A stretch of DNA of 64,000 bases from NCBI GenBank assembly GCA_021772055.1, contig JAETNR010000001.1, positions 1 through 64,000 on the forward strand, written 5' to 3'. The position numbers were made by a program, and so were the translations under genes. Below are positions 1-9,245 of the stretch, one piece after another. Below the pieces are notes generated by a model that saw nothing but the letters and a program-made list of their open reading frames with translations, had not been told where the DNA came from and did not search any database. The DNA is from Blautia sp. (GTDB taxonomy: Bacteria; Bacillota; Clostridia; Lachnospirales; Lachnospiraceae). Each line of letters starts with the position of its first letter. Position 1 is the stretch's first letter.

Positions 1-2
1 CG

Positions 3-1202
3 ACGGGAGCAACGGGAGCTGAGGGCTTTACAGGAGCGACCGGGGCAACCGGAGCAACGGGAGCAGACGGAGCAACAGGAGCGACCGGGGCAACTGGAGC
101 AACGGGAGCCGATGGAGCGACCGGGGCAACGGGTGCAGACGGAGCAACAGGAGCCACCGGGGCAACAGGGGCAACGGGAGCCGATGGAGCGACCGGGGCA
201 ACGGGAGCAGACGGAGCAACAGGAGCGACCGGGGCAACCGGAGCAACGGGAGCCGATGGAGCGACAGGGGCAACGGGAGCAGACGGAGCAACAGGAGCGA
301 CCGGGGCAACCGGAGCAACGGGAGCCGATGGAGCGACCGGAGCAACGGGAGCGACCGGGGCAACGGGAGCAGACGGAGCAACAGGAGCCGATGGAGCGAC
401 GGGAGCGACAGGAGCCGATGGGGCAACAGGAGCGACAGGAGCAACGGGAGCAGACGGAGCAACAGGAGCGACAGGAGCCGATGGGGCAACAGGAGCGACC
501 GGAGCAACGGGAGCAGACGGAGCAACAGGAGCGACCGGGGCAACCGGAGCAACGGGAGCAGACGGAGCAACAGGAGCGACCGGGGCAACAGGAGCAACGG
601 GAGCCGATGGGGCAACGGGAGCGACCGGGGCAACAGGAGCAACCGGGGCAACGGGAGCAACGGGTCCGACCGGCGCTGCTGGTACAGGGGCAATTATTCC
701 TTTTGCATCAGGACTTCCGGTTTCCCTGACGACGATCGCTGGAGGGCTTGCGGGACTTCCTGCTTTTGTTGGATTCGGAAGCAGTGCACAAGGCCTTACA
801 CTTTTGGGAGCAACCATTGATATCACAAATGCCAGCGGAACGCTTTCAAACTTTGCATTCCAGGTTCCCCGTGCCGGTATCATTACCTCCTTCAGCGTAT
901 TCTTCAGCACGACAGCAGCACTTTCCTTAGTAGGCACTACTGTTACAGTAAGAGCGCAAATCTATCAGTCGACAACGCCGAACAATGTATTTTCTCCGGT
1001 TGCCGGAACATTGATAAATATGACACCGTCGCTTAACGGAATCTTATCCGTTGGCACACTGTTAAACGGTTCGCTTACCGGACTTAATATTCCGGTAACA
1101 GCGCAGACCAGGCTGATGCTGGTACTTTCAGCAACTGCAAGCGGCGTCTCCTTGATCAATACGGTGGCAGGATATGCAAGTGCCGGATTAACTATCAATT
1201 AA
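3..1202 (+). CDS. Collagen-like exosporium-type protein with BclB-type C-terminal domain (5' partial)
   Basis: The frame starting at base 3 is open to the TAA at 1200-1202; the true start lies upstream of the window. Up to about base 690 it reads as some 75 Gly-X-Y triplets, almost all GAT or GAD, i.e. a collagen-like stalk. A globular end of about 170 residues follows ([18 protein letters not shown], then [19 protein letters not shown]). This resembles the C-terminal domain of BclB-type spore-surface glycoproteins, which trimerise and decorate the exosporium. The only in-frame ATG seen, at 804, lies inside the globular domain and is not the start. Thr in the GAT triplets is the usual glycosylation target in this family. 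The repeat DNA keeps other frames open on both strands, giving false ORFs. Collagen-like identity is very sure; the exosporium location is inferred from the family. Confidence 0.85.
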   Translation, partial: TGATGAEGFTGATGATGATGADGATGATGATGATGADGATGATGADGATGATGATGATGADGATGATGADGATGATGATGATGADGATGATGADGATGATGATGATGADGATGATGATGATGADGATGADGATGATGADGATGATGATGADGATGATGADGATGATGATGADGATGATGATGATGADGATGATGATGATGADGATGATGATGATGATGATGPTGAAGTGAIIPFASGLPVSLTTIAGGLAGLPAFVGFGSSAQGLTLLGATIDITNASGTLSNFAFQVPRAGIITSFSVFFSTTAALSLVGTTVTVRAQIYQSTTPNNVFSPVAGTLINMTPSLNGILSVGTLLNGSLTGLNIPVTAQTRLMLVLSATASGVSLINTVAGYASAGLTIN

Positions 1203-1222
1203 AAACGCAAGATAACATGTTT

Positions 1223-1253
1223 CCCGGAGATTTCGATATTCGGAATCTCCGGG
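1223..1253 (+). terminator. Hairpin after the collagen-like gene
   Basis: A perfect 10-bp inverted repeat, CCCGGAGATT at 1223-1232 and AATCTCCGGG at 1244-1253, lies 20 bases after the stop codon. The downstream T-run is weak (ATTCTCTGATTCT), so it is a probable rather than strong intrinsic terminator. Confidence 0.55.
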
Positions 1254-1322
1254 ATTCTCTGATTCTGCACGGCAAAAATAACCCGATACGGAAGTTTGGC
1301 TGTCTCTTTTAAACGATAGTAA

Positions 1323-1351
1323 TGGAAAATCCTATAAATCTGCGCTATAAT
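1323..1351 (+). promoter_or_regulatory. Possible promoter of the decayed ATPase gene
   Basis: A consensus TATAAT at 1346-1351 is preceded at 17 bases by TGGAAA, a poor -35. It lies about 90 bases upstream of the pseudogene start, so it is probably its old promoter. Nothing else is recognised between 1254 and 1430. Confidence 0.35.
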
Positions 1352-1442
1352 AAAAGCTGGTGCGAGAGAAAAATGATAAACGGTGGAAAAGATAACACTC
1401 CCATTACGTCTCTGGGATTTCCCGGATAGAAAGGAGCATCAG

Positions 1443-1879
1443 ATAGGTATCTATTTAAACAGCAGGTCTGCATATACCTTATATAAAAGCGAAACAGAAA
1501 AACCATACTTTGTGGATAAATACAAAATGCTGGAATAATTGTTTCCGTTAGTGAAGACAGGAAACAATCATATTTGTATTACATGACCAAGAAGGTTTGG
1601 GAAGACAGTCATGGCAAATATGATCGCGGTTTTTTTTCAAAAGCATGTAATGAACAGGATATTTTTCAAACACTCCAGATTTCTCAAGCAAAGGAGTATG
1701 ATAAATACAGAAATCAGTTTCCGGTTATTCATATCTCTTTTAATGAATTCGGCAGGCGGTGCAGCTCCTATGAATAATACATTGATCAGATTGAAAAAAG
1801 GCTGGTGAAGGATCTGAAGATGTAGTATCCGGAAGTGGAGATAAACCAGGAGGCAGATGTCGCAGATGAGTATGTTTGA
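1443..1879 (+). pseudogene. Decayed AAA-ATPase/PD-(D/E)XK (DUF1703-type) gene, N-terminal part
   Basis: A good ribosome site (AAGGAG, 1431-1436) is followed six bases later by ATA GGT ATC TAT TTA, where the family normally has an ATG before GIYLN. The frame continues as PYFVDKYKMLE, stop, then HICIT, stop, PRRFGKTVMANMIAVFF; PRRFGK is the family's Walker A. The frame then shifts at a run of eight T (about 1631-1638) into DIFQTLQISQ and NQFPVIHISFNEF, with more stops before a final TGA at 1877-1879. So the gene has lost its start codon, carries several nonsense codons and one frameshift. Bases 1880-2150 hold only short unassigned scraps and may include further remnants. An intact relative lies at 60823-62421, but this copy belongs to a different subfamily. 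Confidence 0.8.
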
Positions 1880-2154
1880 TTACGTAAATGGGATTACCAT
1901 TGGCTGAATTTCTGTCATAATGCAGGATCAGCGGTTATTTCGATGTGTCGAAGCTGTAGACCGCCATTCTGGAGGAAAAACCTTCAGCACACGGGAAAGA
2001 TGAGAAATGGCTTTTAAAACAGATCAAAGGGCAGGGAGCCGGGAAAGTGGAGGATATCCTGATGTAAGCGATCAGACTTTGCATTCTTGCTTGTCTTTGA
2101 AGAGGCAGGCAGGAATTTTTTTTGTAAAAAACTGTGAATTTTTGTTCACATTTC

Positions 2155-2182
2155 TTGATTGATAAAGAAACAGGAGTATAAT
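2155..2182 (+). promoter_or_regulatory. Promoter of the marR-MATE operon
   Basis: TTGATT (2155-2160), a 16-base spacer and a consensus TATAAT (2177-2182) lie 58 bases upstream of the MarR start. The predicted transcription start is near 2189. Confidence 0.7.
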
Positions 2183-2197
2183 ATCTACAAAATAGTT

Positions 2198-2207
2198 TTC
2201 TTAAGAA
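2198..2207. promoter_or_regulatory. Candidate MarR operator
   Basis: A perfect 10-base palindrome TTCTTAAGAA sits just downstream of the predicted transcription start and before the MarR gene. MarR proteins usually repress their own promoter through such short palindromes, so autoregulation is likely but inferred. Confidence 0.45.
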
Positions 2208-2240
2208 CTGTTTGTGAAGAAACTAAAGGGAGATGTGAAG

Positions 2241-2714
2241 ATGAATATCACTACAGAATTATGGATAGGGATACGAAGTATGCTGTACTTGTATGACAGA
2301 ATGCTGAAAACGGTTTGTGCAGAGTACAATCTTACTCTGGCAGAAGCAGAAGTAGTCAGTTTCCTGCAAAATAATCCGGGAAAGGATACGGCGACAGATA
2401 TTGTGGAGCTGAGGAGGCTGTCCAAAGGGACGGTATCGAAAGCAGTAGAAGATCTGATACAGAAATCCCTGCTGGAACGTATTCCGGATACGGAAGACAG
2501 GCGAAGGATTCATTTAAAGTTAGGGCCTGAGGCGAAGCCCATAACAGAGATGATCGACAAAGTGAGAAAAGAATTTTTTGATATCATTTTGAAAGGGATA
2601 ACAGAAGAAGAACTGGAATTGCATGGCAGATTTTTAGGCCGGATGTTTCATAATACAAAGATTGCAATGGAAAGAGAGGACAGAGAATGGGACAGCCAGA
2701 GAAGAATGAAATAG
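2241..2714 (+). CDS. MarR-family transcriptional regulator
   Basis: A 157-residue protein with the MarR winged-helix layout: N-terminal dimerisation helix (WIGIRSMLYLYDRMLK), recognition-helix region around residues 60-75 (RLSKGTVSKAVEDLIQKSLLER), then the wing DTEDRRRIHLKL and a C-terminal helix. ATG 2241 is chosen because AAAGGGAG lies seven bases upstream; an in-frame GTG at 2214 has no ribosome site. It overlaps the MATE gene by 28 bases, so the two are translated together. MarR proteins next to efflux pumps usually repress the pump until a drug or metabolite binds. The ligand cannot be told from sequence. Confidence 0.9.
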   Translation: MNITTELWIGIRSMLYLYDRMLKTVCAEYNLTLAEAEVVSFLQNNPGKDTATDIVELRRLSKGTVSKAVEDLIQKSLLERIPDTEDRRRIHLKLGPEAKPITEMIDKVRKEFFDIILKGITEEELELHGRFLGRMFHNTKIAMEREDREWDSQRRMK

Positions 2715-4102
2715 TAAACACAAGCACAGAGGGGGGAAGCGAGGATAAGGAGTTCCTGCGGACAGAACCGCTGGGAAAGCTGCTGCTAAAGCTGGCGCTT
2801 CCGACAGTGGCAGCGCAGCTTATCAATATGCTGTATAATATCGTAGACAGGATTTATATCGGACATATACCGGAAAACGGAGCAGCTGCACTGACCGGTG
2901 TGGGCGTGTGCATGCCTCTCATCCTGATTGTATCTGCCTTCGCGGCACTGGTGGGCTACGGAGGTGCCCCGCGGGCATCCATATTCATGGGAAAAAAGGA
3001 TAAGGAGTCAGCAGAAAAAACGCTGGGAAATTGTTTCACCCTTCAGATTCTGATTTCCATTATTCTTACTTTGATTCTGCTGATCTGGAACCGAGATCTT
3101 CTCATGGCTTTCGGCGCCAGTGAAAACACCATTGAATATGGTACCAGATACATGAATCTTTATGCTCTGGGAACCATCTTTGTGGAAATCACGCTTGGGA
3201 TGAATGCATTTATCACGGCACAGGGCTTTGCGAAAATAGGAATGTTGTCTGTTCTGATCGGAGCAGTCACGAATATCATTCTGGATCCGATTTTTATTTT
3301 TGTGTTTGATATGGATGTACGTGGAGCTGCACTTGCCACGATCATCTCACAAGCGCTTTCCTGCATCTGGGTGGTCAGTTTCCTTTGCGGAAAGAAGTCA
3401 TTCCTGAAAATAAAAAAGAAAAATCTGGGGCTGGTTCCGGGAACCATCATGCCCTGCCTGGCTTTGGGTGTTGCTACGTTTATTATGCAGGCCAGCGAGA
3501 GCGTAATTTCTGTATGCTTTAACAGTTCCCTGCAGAAATATGGCGGAGACATTGCCGTGGGTGCCATGACTATTCTTACAAGCGTTATGCAGTTTGCAAT
3601 GCTTCCGCTTCAGGGACTTGGACAAGGGGTACAGCCTATTATCAGCTACAATTATGGGGCTGGTGATGCAGGGAGAGTACGGTCGGCATTTAAGCTGCTT
3701 TTGAAAGTGAGCCTGGGATATGCGGCACTTTTGTGGGTGCTGGTTATGTTGGTACCGGGAGGATTCGCAGCTTTGTTTACCTCAGACACTCAATTGCTGG
3801 AATACACGAGAACTGCGCTTCGCATTTATATGGCAGCCATGTTCTTGATGGGAATTCAGATGGCATGTCAAATGACATTCAATGCGCTTGGAAAAGCGAA
3901 AGAGTCCATTGTAGTCGCTGTGATGAGAAAATTTGTTCTTTTGATTCCATTAATCTACATCATGCCGCAGATTTTGAAAGACAATCAGACGATGAGCGTC
4001 TATTTGGCGGAACCGATCGCTGATCTGATTGCCGTGACTTTTACAGCAATTCTGTTTTTTATCCAATTTAAGAAGGTTATAAAAAGCATTGAGAAACGAT
4101 AA
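2687..4102 (+). CDS. MATE-family multidrug efflux transporter
   Basis: A 471-residue integral membrane protein with about twelve hydrophobic segments in two similar halves, the normal size and build of MATE exporters (MepA-like branch). The N-terminal PLGKLLLKLALPTVAAQLINMLYNIVDRIYIG and the mid-protein LPLQGLGQGVQPIISYNYGAGD region are typical. MATE pumps expel cationic drugs or metabolites using a Na+ or H+ gradient. The ATG lies inside the end of the MarR gene, with GAGAGGA upstream, so expression is coupled to its regulator. No clear terminator follows; the next 85 bases look empty. Confidence 0.92.
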   Translation: MGQPEKNEIVNTSTEGGSEDKEFLRTEPLGKLLLKLALPTVAAQLINMLYNIVDRIYIGHIPENGAAALTGVGVCMPLILIVSAFAALVGYGGAPRASIFMGKKDKESAEKTLGNCFTLQILISIILTLILLIWNRDLLMAFGASENTIEYGTRYMNLYALGTIFVEITLGMNAFITAQGFAKIGMLSVLIGAVTNIILDPIFIFVFDMDVRGAALATIISQALSCIWVVSFLCGKKSFLKIKKKNLGLVPGTIMPCLALGVATFIMQASESVISVCFNSSLQKYGGDIAVGAMTILTSVMQFAMLPLQGLGQGVQPIISYNYGAGDAGRVRSAFKLLLKVSLGYAALLWVLVMLVPGGFAALFTSDTQLLEYTRTALRIYMAAMFLMGIQMACQMTFNALGKAKESIVVAVMRKFVLLIPLIYIMPQILKDNQTMSVYLAEPIADLIAVTFTAILFFIQFKKVIKSIEKR

Positions 4103-4187
4103 AATAGAAGAGCCAGAGGGAGAGCGGTTCAGGCCGATAGTATGTATGGGTGTTGTCAGCTTTTTGTGATTTCGAGAATAAAATGCC

Positions 4188-4589
4188 GTGAGTAGCGAGC
4201 AGATGAATGATATTACGATGCGGGAAATATGCAAAAGAACAAATGTGGGATTAGGACTTGTGAATTATCATTTTGGGAACATGACATTTACGTTTTTGTT
4301 TGAGCACTATGCCGTATTAAAAACTTCCATTCTTGCTGATATGCGTATGCCTAAGGAAGATGACAATACCCATAGGACATACCTTGCATATCTTCCGCTT
4401 CTTGCTGCCTGCCGCCCGGATTGGGACGAGGAAACACTGAAACGAAAAACGTTTTACCTGATTTCCGTTATGCAGCAGTCCTTTTTACGGTATAAAATCA
4501 TTCGCCAATCTTATGGAATTGATCTGACGATTCCGGAAGAGAGGGAAGCATTTCATCAGGCAATACTGCATGATATTTTGGAGGTGTAG
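4188..4589 (+). CDS. TetR-like regulator, N-terminally truncated
   Basis: The readable part begins MNDITMREICKRTNVGLGLVNYHFGN, the second and third helices of a TetR DNA-binding domain, followed by about 100 residues of ligand-domain type. The first helix is missing: a stop lies in frame at 4179-4181, and neither the GTG at 4188 nor the ATG at 4203 has a good ribosome site. The stretch NMTFTFLFEHYAVLK after the HTH is also unlike the usual SKEKLL transition, so an internal change is possible. The gene ends three bases before the flavodoxin-like gene, a normal operon spacing. It is probably a remnant, although a shortened protein could still be made. Confidence 0.5.
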   Translation: MSSEQMNDITMREICKRTNVGLGLVNYHFGNMTFTFLFEHYAVLKTSILADMRMPKEDDNTHRTYLAYLPLLAACRPDWDEETLKRKTFYLISVMQQSFLRYKIIRQSYGIDLTIPEEREAFHQAILHDILEV

Positions 4590-4592
4590 CTT

Positions 4593-5312
4593 ATGAAAAT
4601 CATAATAATAAACGGAACAGAAAAACACGGCGTAACCAATCGTTTAAAAGAGATGTTTCTGGAACCCTTTCGGGAAAAAGCAGAAATTACGGAATTTTAT
4701 CTGCCGAAGGACTGTCCGTCTTTTTGCCGGGGATGTATCAGCTGTGTCATGAGAGGCGAGCATACATGCAAAGATGCGGAATATATCCGGAAAATTGCAG
4801 AGCCGCTTATGGCGGCTGACCTGATCGTGATGACATCCCCTGCTTATGTGATGCACGCAACAGGGGCAATGAAAGCATTGCTTGACCATTTTGCCTATTT
4901 ATGGATGCCGCACCGCCCCGCTCCCGAAATGTTTTCAAAACGGGCGGTTATTATTACGCAGTGCCTTGGCGCAGGGGCAAATTCTGCGGCAAAAGATATA
5001 AAACACAGCCTTTCCTGGTGGGGCGTTTCCGATATCACAGTGTTTACCGGGAAGCTTATGGGGGAGATTGTCTGGGAAAAACTTTCGGAACAGAAGCGTT
5101 TGGAATTTACCAAAAGGATCCATCGACTGTCAAAAAAGCTGTCCGGTGTTGATTATGATAAGTCATCAAGGGTAAGGGTAAGTACCAAAATCAAATTTTT
5201 TTTCTGCCGTATGATGCAGAAATCTTTGCATAAAAACGACCCTGAATACTTTGATGGAAAGTACTGGGCAGAACAGGGGTGGCTTGGAAAAGTCAGGCCA
5301 TGGAAAATTTAA
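4593..5312 (+). CDS. Flavodoxin-like NAD(P)H-dependent FMN reductase family protein
   Basis: A 239-residue protein that opens with MKIIIINGTEKHGVTNRL, the phosphate-binding strand-loop of FMN reductases, followed by CPSFCRGCISCVMRGEHTC, a Cys cluster as in iron-sulfur flavoproteins, and DLIVMTSPAYVMHATGAMKALLDHF, the second flavin contact. The C-terminal 70 residues (KYWAEQGWLGKVRPWKI at the end) are a family extension. Such proteins reduce quinones, azo or nitro compounds with NAD(P)H; the substrate is unknown. It sits three bases after the TetR-like fragment, which may once have controlled it. Confidence 0.8.
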   Translation: MKIIIINGTEKHGVTNRLKEMFLEPFREKAEITEFYLPKDCPSFCRGCISCVMRGEHTCKDAEYIRKIAEPLMAADLIVMTSPAYVMHATGAMKALLDHFAYLWMPHRPAPEMFSKRAVIITQCLGAGANSAAKDIKHSLSWWGVSDITVFTGKLMGEIVWEKLSEQKRLEFTKRIHRLSKKLSGVDYDKSSRVRVSTKIKFFFCRMMQKSLHKNDPEYFDGKYWAEQGWLGKVRPWKI

Positions 5313-5314
5313 AT

Positions 5315-5342
5315 TTGTTACTTAAAAATTTCTAAATATGAT
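5315..5342 (+). promoter_or_regulatory. Promoter of the degV gene
   Basis: TTGTTA (5315-5320), a 16-base spacer and TATGAT (5337-5342) lie just upstream of the DegV gene. Two of six -35 positions deviate, so confidence is moderate. Confidence 0.45.
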
Positions 5343-5377
5343 ACAATTCTATAAGTAAGAAATTTTAGAGGAACAGA

Positions 5378-6301
5378 ATGGAGTTAGGTATTATGAGTGT
5401 CCAGTTTTGTATCGTAAGTGATGGATCATGTGATATTCCGGCAGAGACTGCAGGGGAATATGGAATTGACATTGTACATTTTCTGGTTTCTTTTGACGGA
5501 GCCGATTACAAAAAAGAAGGGGTGGAGCTTCCTCTGGCGGATTTTTATCAGCGGATGGTGGAGGAACCAAATGTGTTTCCAAAAACAGCCGCTCCTTCTC
5601 CGGAGGATTTTTATCATGTTTTTGAAAAGCATGCGGACAGGGGCGAGAAAATTCTCTGCATTTGTATTTCATCGAAATTAAGTTCATCTATTCAGTCTGC
5701 GCAGATCGGGGCGCAGATGTTAAAGGAAAAAAGACCGGATGCGGACGTGATAGTGATGGATTCCCTGTGCTGTACCCTGATGCAGGCGGCGTTTGTTCTG
5801 GAGGCATGCCGTATGCGGGATGCAGGACTGACGCTTAAGGACGCAGTTATTGAATTGGAAAAAATCCGCAGTACAGGAAGAATTCTTTTTACTGTGGGAA
5901 GCCTGGATTATCTGCAGCATGGCGGAAGAATCGGGAAAGTGACACAGATTGCCGGAAGCTTTCTGAAGCTGAAACCGTTGATTACTCTGGAAAACGGGGA
6001 GATCCATTCCTCCGGTATCAAGAGAGGAAGAAAAGCCTCTCTTCAGGGAATCATAGAGCTTCTGGTGAATTATCTGGAACAGCAGGGCTGCAGGCCGGAG
6101 GATTGTCAGATACTTCTTGGGTATGGTTATGACCAAAAAGAGGCGGACGATCTCAGAGAGATGACAGTCAGACGTCTGAGTGAACGTTTTGGCGGCGATT
6201 TCCGCCTTCCGGTTTTCCGAATCGGAGCCACGATTGGAGTCCATGCGGGACCCTATTCTATTGGATATGGGGTAATCCGGAAATATGATATACAAAGATA
6301 A
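5378..6301 (+). CDS. DegV family (FakB-like) fatty-acid-binding protein
   Basis: A protein of up to 307 residues with the DegV signatures SDGSCDIP near the N-terminus, KTAAPSPEDF, and TVGSLDYLQHGGRIGKV near residue 180, plus a terminal HAGPYSIGYG. DegV/FakB proteins hold a fatty acid for phosphorylation by the kinase FakA, feeding exogenous fatty acids into phospholipid synthesis; FakA is not in this window. The start is ambiguous: ATG 5378 has AGAGGAA at short spacing, while ATG 5393 (MSVQFCIV) has GGAG nine bases upstream and matches the usual family start better. The gene is a single unit with its own promoter and a terminator. Confidence 0.88.
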   Translation: MELGIMSVQFCIVSDGSCDIPAETAGEYGIDIVHFLVSFDGADYKKEGVELPLADFYQRMVEEPNVFPKTAAPSPEDFYHVFEKHADRGEKILCICISSKLSSSIQSAQIGAQMLKEKRPDADVIVMDSLCCTLMQAAFVLEACRMRDAGLTLKDAVIELEKIRSTGRILFTVGSLDYLQHGGRIGKVTQIAGSFLKLKPLITLENGEIHSSGIKRGRKASLQGIIELLVNYLEQQGCRPEDCQILLGYGYDQKEADDLREMTVRRLSERFGGDFRLPVFRIGATIGVHAGPYSIGYGVIRKYDIQR

Positions 6302-6318
6302 TGCTATATAAAAAATAG

Positions 6319-6353
6319 GAGCTCACCGGTGGAATAAGAATACCGGTGAGCTC
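6319..6353. terminator. Bidirectional terminator between degV and ade
   Basis: A perfect 12-bp stem, GAGCTCACCGGT (6319-6330) and ACCGGTGAGCTC (6342-6353), lies between two convergent genes. On the minus strand it is followed by CTATTTTTT, a good U-run for the ade transcript. Confidence 0.85.
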
Positions 6354-6387
6354 TTATGATGTGTCCCATTATGATGCAATTTGGATT

Positions 6388-8133
6388 CTATCCTACGATC
6401 AAATCCACAACAGCACTTTTTTTCACATCCACCAGCCCTTGATCTGTCAGTTTCAGTGCCGGGCTTACAGGCAGTCCCAGGGTACCAAGTGACATGATGG
6501 GATTGGAGTGCAGGAAGCCAAGCTGAACCAGACTTTTCCGTATTTCGTATAAACCGGTTCCGATTTCCTCTACCGATTTATCAGAGAGGATTCCACAGAC
6601 AGGAAGGGGAAGTTCAGAGAGAATTTTCCCGTTTTGTATGGTAAGAAATCCGCCCTGCATTTCCTGGATTCTTGAAACAGCGAGTTTCATATCTGCTTCA
6701 CTGTCCCCGGCTACAAATAAATTGTGATGGTCATGGAAATAGGTGGTGGCAGCAGTTCCTTTTTTGAGAAATGCTCCTGTAAGGAACCCGTAGCCGATAT
6801 TTCCGTTTTTGCCGTGTCTTTCCAGTACCATGGCTAAGAGGCAGCCGCTTCCTTTCCAGTCAATATAGCCGTCACGGACAGGCATGGTGACATGCTTTTC
6901 CAGAGTCTGGGTGCAGTCAAGCTGTACCTCAATGACGCGGACCGTTATCTTGGAGGGAGGAGATAAAATAACTTCTTCTTTTTTTATAAAACGAGAGAGA
7001 GGCATCCGGAAATCTTCATCCGTCAGTTCAGGAATCCGGATACTCTCATAAAAATCAGGAGGAAATACATCCTTTCTGTGAATTGGGGACGGCGTCTGAC
7101 GCTGAAATATTTTCTGCCCGTTTTTGTATACCAATTCCGGAGTAAGGTGTGCCGGATCTTTTACAAGCATAAAGTCAGCCAGTTTGCCCGGAGCGATTAC
7201 ACCCCTGTCATACAGGTGCATCCGGCGGCTTGGGGTATAGGTGGCGCAATAAATCGCCTGTTCGGCAGGAAAGCCTTTTGCAATTGCTTTTTCTACAACT
7301 TTATTCAGGTGCCCTTCCTGATAGAGGGTATCTGCCATGGTGTCATCTGTGACAAATCCGCAGTATTCATAGAGCTGATTTTCCCGAATATAGTCCAGAA
7401 CTTCTTTTTTCAGCATTTTTTCCTGCAGTTCCATGAACATGCCATTTTCTATTCGTTGTCTGACTTCTTCCAATGTGTGTTCCGTATGATCAGCGTCAAT
7501 TCCCAGATAAAGAAATTTGGCAAGTTCCAACCCCACCAGGGAGGGACAATGCCCTTCGATCACATAGCCCGGATATTCCTGCCTCAGATAATCCAGAAAT
7601 TTGGTGATTTCCAGAGAATTTTCCCGGATGATCTGGCGGTAATTCATGATCTCGCCTACGCAGATGATGTCTTTTTCTGCTAACAGATGTTTCATTGCCT
7701 GACAGTCAATGATTCCCCCGGTGGTTTCCAGATCCCGGCTGGTGGAGGGAACGCTGCTGGGAATCCCGTAATAGATATCAATGGGAGACTCCTCCGCAGC
7801 CTGGATCATTTCCAGAATGCCGCGGATTCCCTTTACATTTGCCATTTCATGAGGTTCGGAGACTATGGTAGTCACTCCGTTTCCTGCCAGACAGCGCCCG
7901 AAAGGCCCGGGAGTCATCATGGAGCTTTCGATATGCATATGAATATCGATAAACCCCGGCAGCATATAGAACCCCTGGGCATCCAGGATCTTTTTCGGAT
8001 GAATCGCGTCAGAATGTTCTCTGTCAATATAGTAAAACTTTTTATCCAGCACATATACATCCCCTGGAATGAAACGCTTCAGGTAGGAGTTGAATACCAG
8101 GGCATTTTTGATCAATAAAGATGCATTTTCCAT
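6388..8133 (-). CDS. ade: Adenine deaminase
   Basis: A 581-residue amidohydrolase that converts adenine to hypoxanthine and ammonia in purine salvage. It shows the metal-binding HxH of PGFIDIHMHIESS, then EGHCPSL, the late GFVTDD aspartate region, and ATYTPSRRMHLYDRGVIAPGKLADF, all characteristic of the AdeC branch, and the full C-terminal domain. The ribosome site AAGGAAAGG lies upstream. It follows the purine permease gene by 15 bases, so the two form an operon for purine uptake and use. That permease and the operon's upstream region are truncated, so ade may be poorly transcribed unless an internal promoter exists. Confidence 0.93.
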   Translation of the reverse strand: MENASLLIKNALVFNSYLKRFIPGDVYVLDKKFYYIDREHSDAIHPKKILDAQGFYMLPGFIDIHMHIESSMMTPGPFGRCLAGNGVTTIVSEPHEMANVKGIRGILEMIQAAEESPIDIYYGIPSSVPSTSRDLETTGGIIDCQAMKHLLAEKDIICVGEIMNYRQIIRENSLEITKFLDYLRQEYPGYVIEGHCPSLVGLELAKFLYLGIDADHTEHTLEEVRQRIENGMFMELQEKMLKKEVLDYIRENQLYEYCGFVTDDTMADTLYQEGHLNKVVEKAIAKGFPAEQAIYCATYTPSRRMHLYDRGVIAPGKLADFMLVKDPAHLTPELVYKNGQKIFQRQTPSPIHRKDVFPPDFYESIRIPELTDEDFRMPLSRFIKKEEVILSPPSKITVRVIEVQLDCTQTLEKHVTMPVRDGYIDWKGSGCLLAMVLERHGKNGNIGYGFLTGAFLKKGTAATTYFHDHHNLFVAGDSEADMKLAVSRIQEMQGGFLTIQNGKILSELPLPVCGILSDKSVEEIGTGLYEIRKSLVQLGFLHSNPIMSLGTLGLPVSPALKLTDQGLVDVKKSAVVDLIVG

Positions 8134-8148
8134 AGTAGGAGCCTTTCC

Positions 8149-9245
8149 TTACCGTATGATACTATAGAAATACAGGATACATACAGCTACAAGTACATAC
8201 ATAACCGGAGAGATTTTCTTAATCTTACCGGAAGCGATTTTCAGGATCAGATATACCGGAAGCGCTGCACAGATACCATTTGCAATATTGTTTGCAAAGA
8301 TGGTAAAGGTAACGCAGACAAATGCCGGAACATATTCTGTGATGTCAGAGTAATCAATATTTTTCATACTGCTTAGCATGTTAATTCCGATGTAAATAAG
8401 AACCGGTGCTGTTGCAGCAGAAGGAATGATCAGTGCAACAGGAGCGAAAAACAAGGCCAGTGCAAAGCAGATGCTGGTAAATACAACAGTAAGTCCCGTT
8501 TTTCCTCCTGCTTCCACGCCTGCGGAAGATTCCAGGTAAGTGGTCATACTGGGCATTCCGAATAGAGCACCAAAGCTGGTGGCAATCGCATCCACTTTGA
8601 AGCAGCGGTCTATCCCAGGCAGGTTTCCGTCTTTGTCCAGATATCCTGCTTTTGCACCTACCCCGAGAACGGTTCCGAAGGTTGAGAAAAAATCAGGAAC
8701 AAAAAGAGCAATCAAAAATGGAATGTAAGCGAAATCAAGGGCACCCAGAAAATCTACTTTCATAAACTGTGTACCGATATTTGCAGGAAAAGATACAATG
8801 TTTTCCGGGAGTTTGGTTACGCCGAAGGGAATTCCGATCAGAGTGGTCAAAAGGATTGTAAGGATCATTCCCCCTGCTACATTTCTTACTTTCATTACAA
8901 GGAGTATGATAAATCCAATCACACATACAATGACAGGGGCGGAATTCAGCTTGCCGAATGCCAGGGTGTTTTTGTCCGCATTTGCAATGATCAGGCCGCA
9001 GCTTTTGGCACCCAAAAGGGCAATAAAAAGACCGATACCTGCACTGACAGCATGTTTCAGACTCATGGGGATGACGCGGACAACGGCTTCTCTTAATCCA
9101 AGAAAAGAAATTAAGATGAACAGAATGCCGCTCCAGAAGATGACTCCGGAAGCAATGGGAGCCGAGATTCCTTCATTGGCGATCATGGAGGCTACGATAC
9201 CAACGCTTCCCAGGCCCGGAGCCAGTGCGAAAGGACGATTGGTGT
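8149..9245 (-). pseudogene. NCS2-family purine permease, 5' end deleted
   Basis: The frame encodes NCS2 (xanthine/hypoxanthine/guanine permease) sequence from THTNRPFALAPGLGSVGIVASMIA onward, through IFWSGILFILISFLGLREAVV and about eight membrane segments to the stop. NCS2 permeases of this branch usually run 420-460 residues. Here roughly the first 80-100 residues, including the first membrane helices, are missing. Coding identity ends abruptly near 9240-9250, where LysR sequence begins on the other strand. The first remaining ATG (complement of 9184-9186) lies within the domain. The protein is very unlikely to be a working carrier. The exact breakpoint cannot be fixed by eye. Confidence 0.8.

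Noticed and set aside
1-700. Short-period repeats resembling a CRISPR or satellite array
   Set aside because: Repeat periods are multiples of nine bases, keep one frame open and encode Gly-X-Y; there are no unique spacers.
28-729. Long open frames rich in Leu/Pro/Arg (minus) and Gln/Glu/Arg (plus) over the first 0.7 kb
   Set aside because: They are other-frame readings of the Gly-Ala-Thr repeat DNA; low-complexity composition, no ribosome sites, and the collagen-like frame continues into a recognisable domain.
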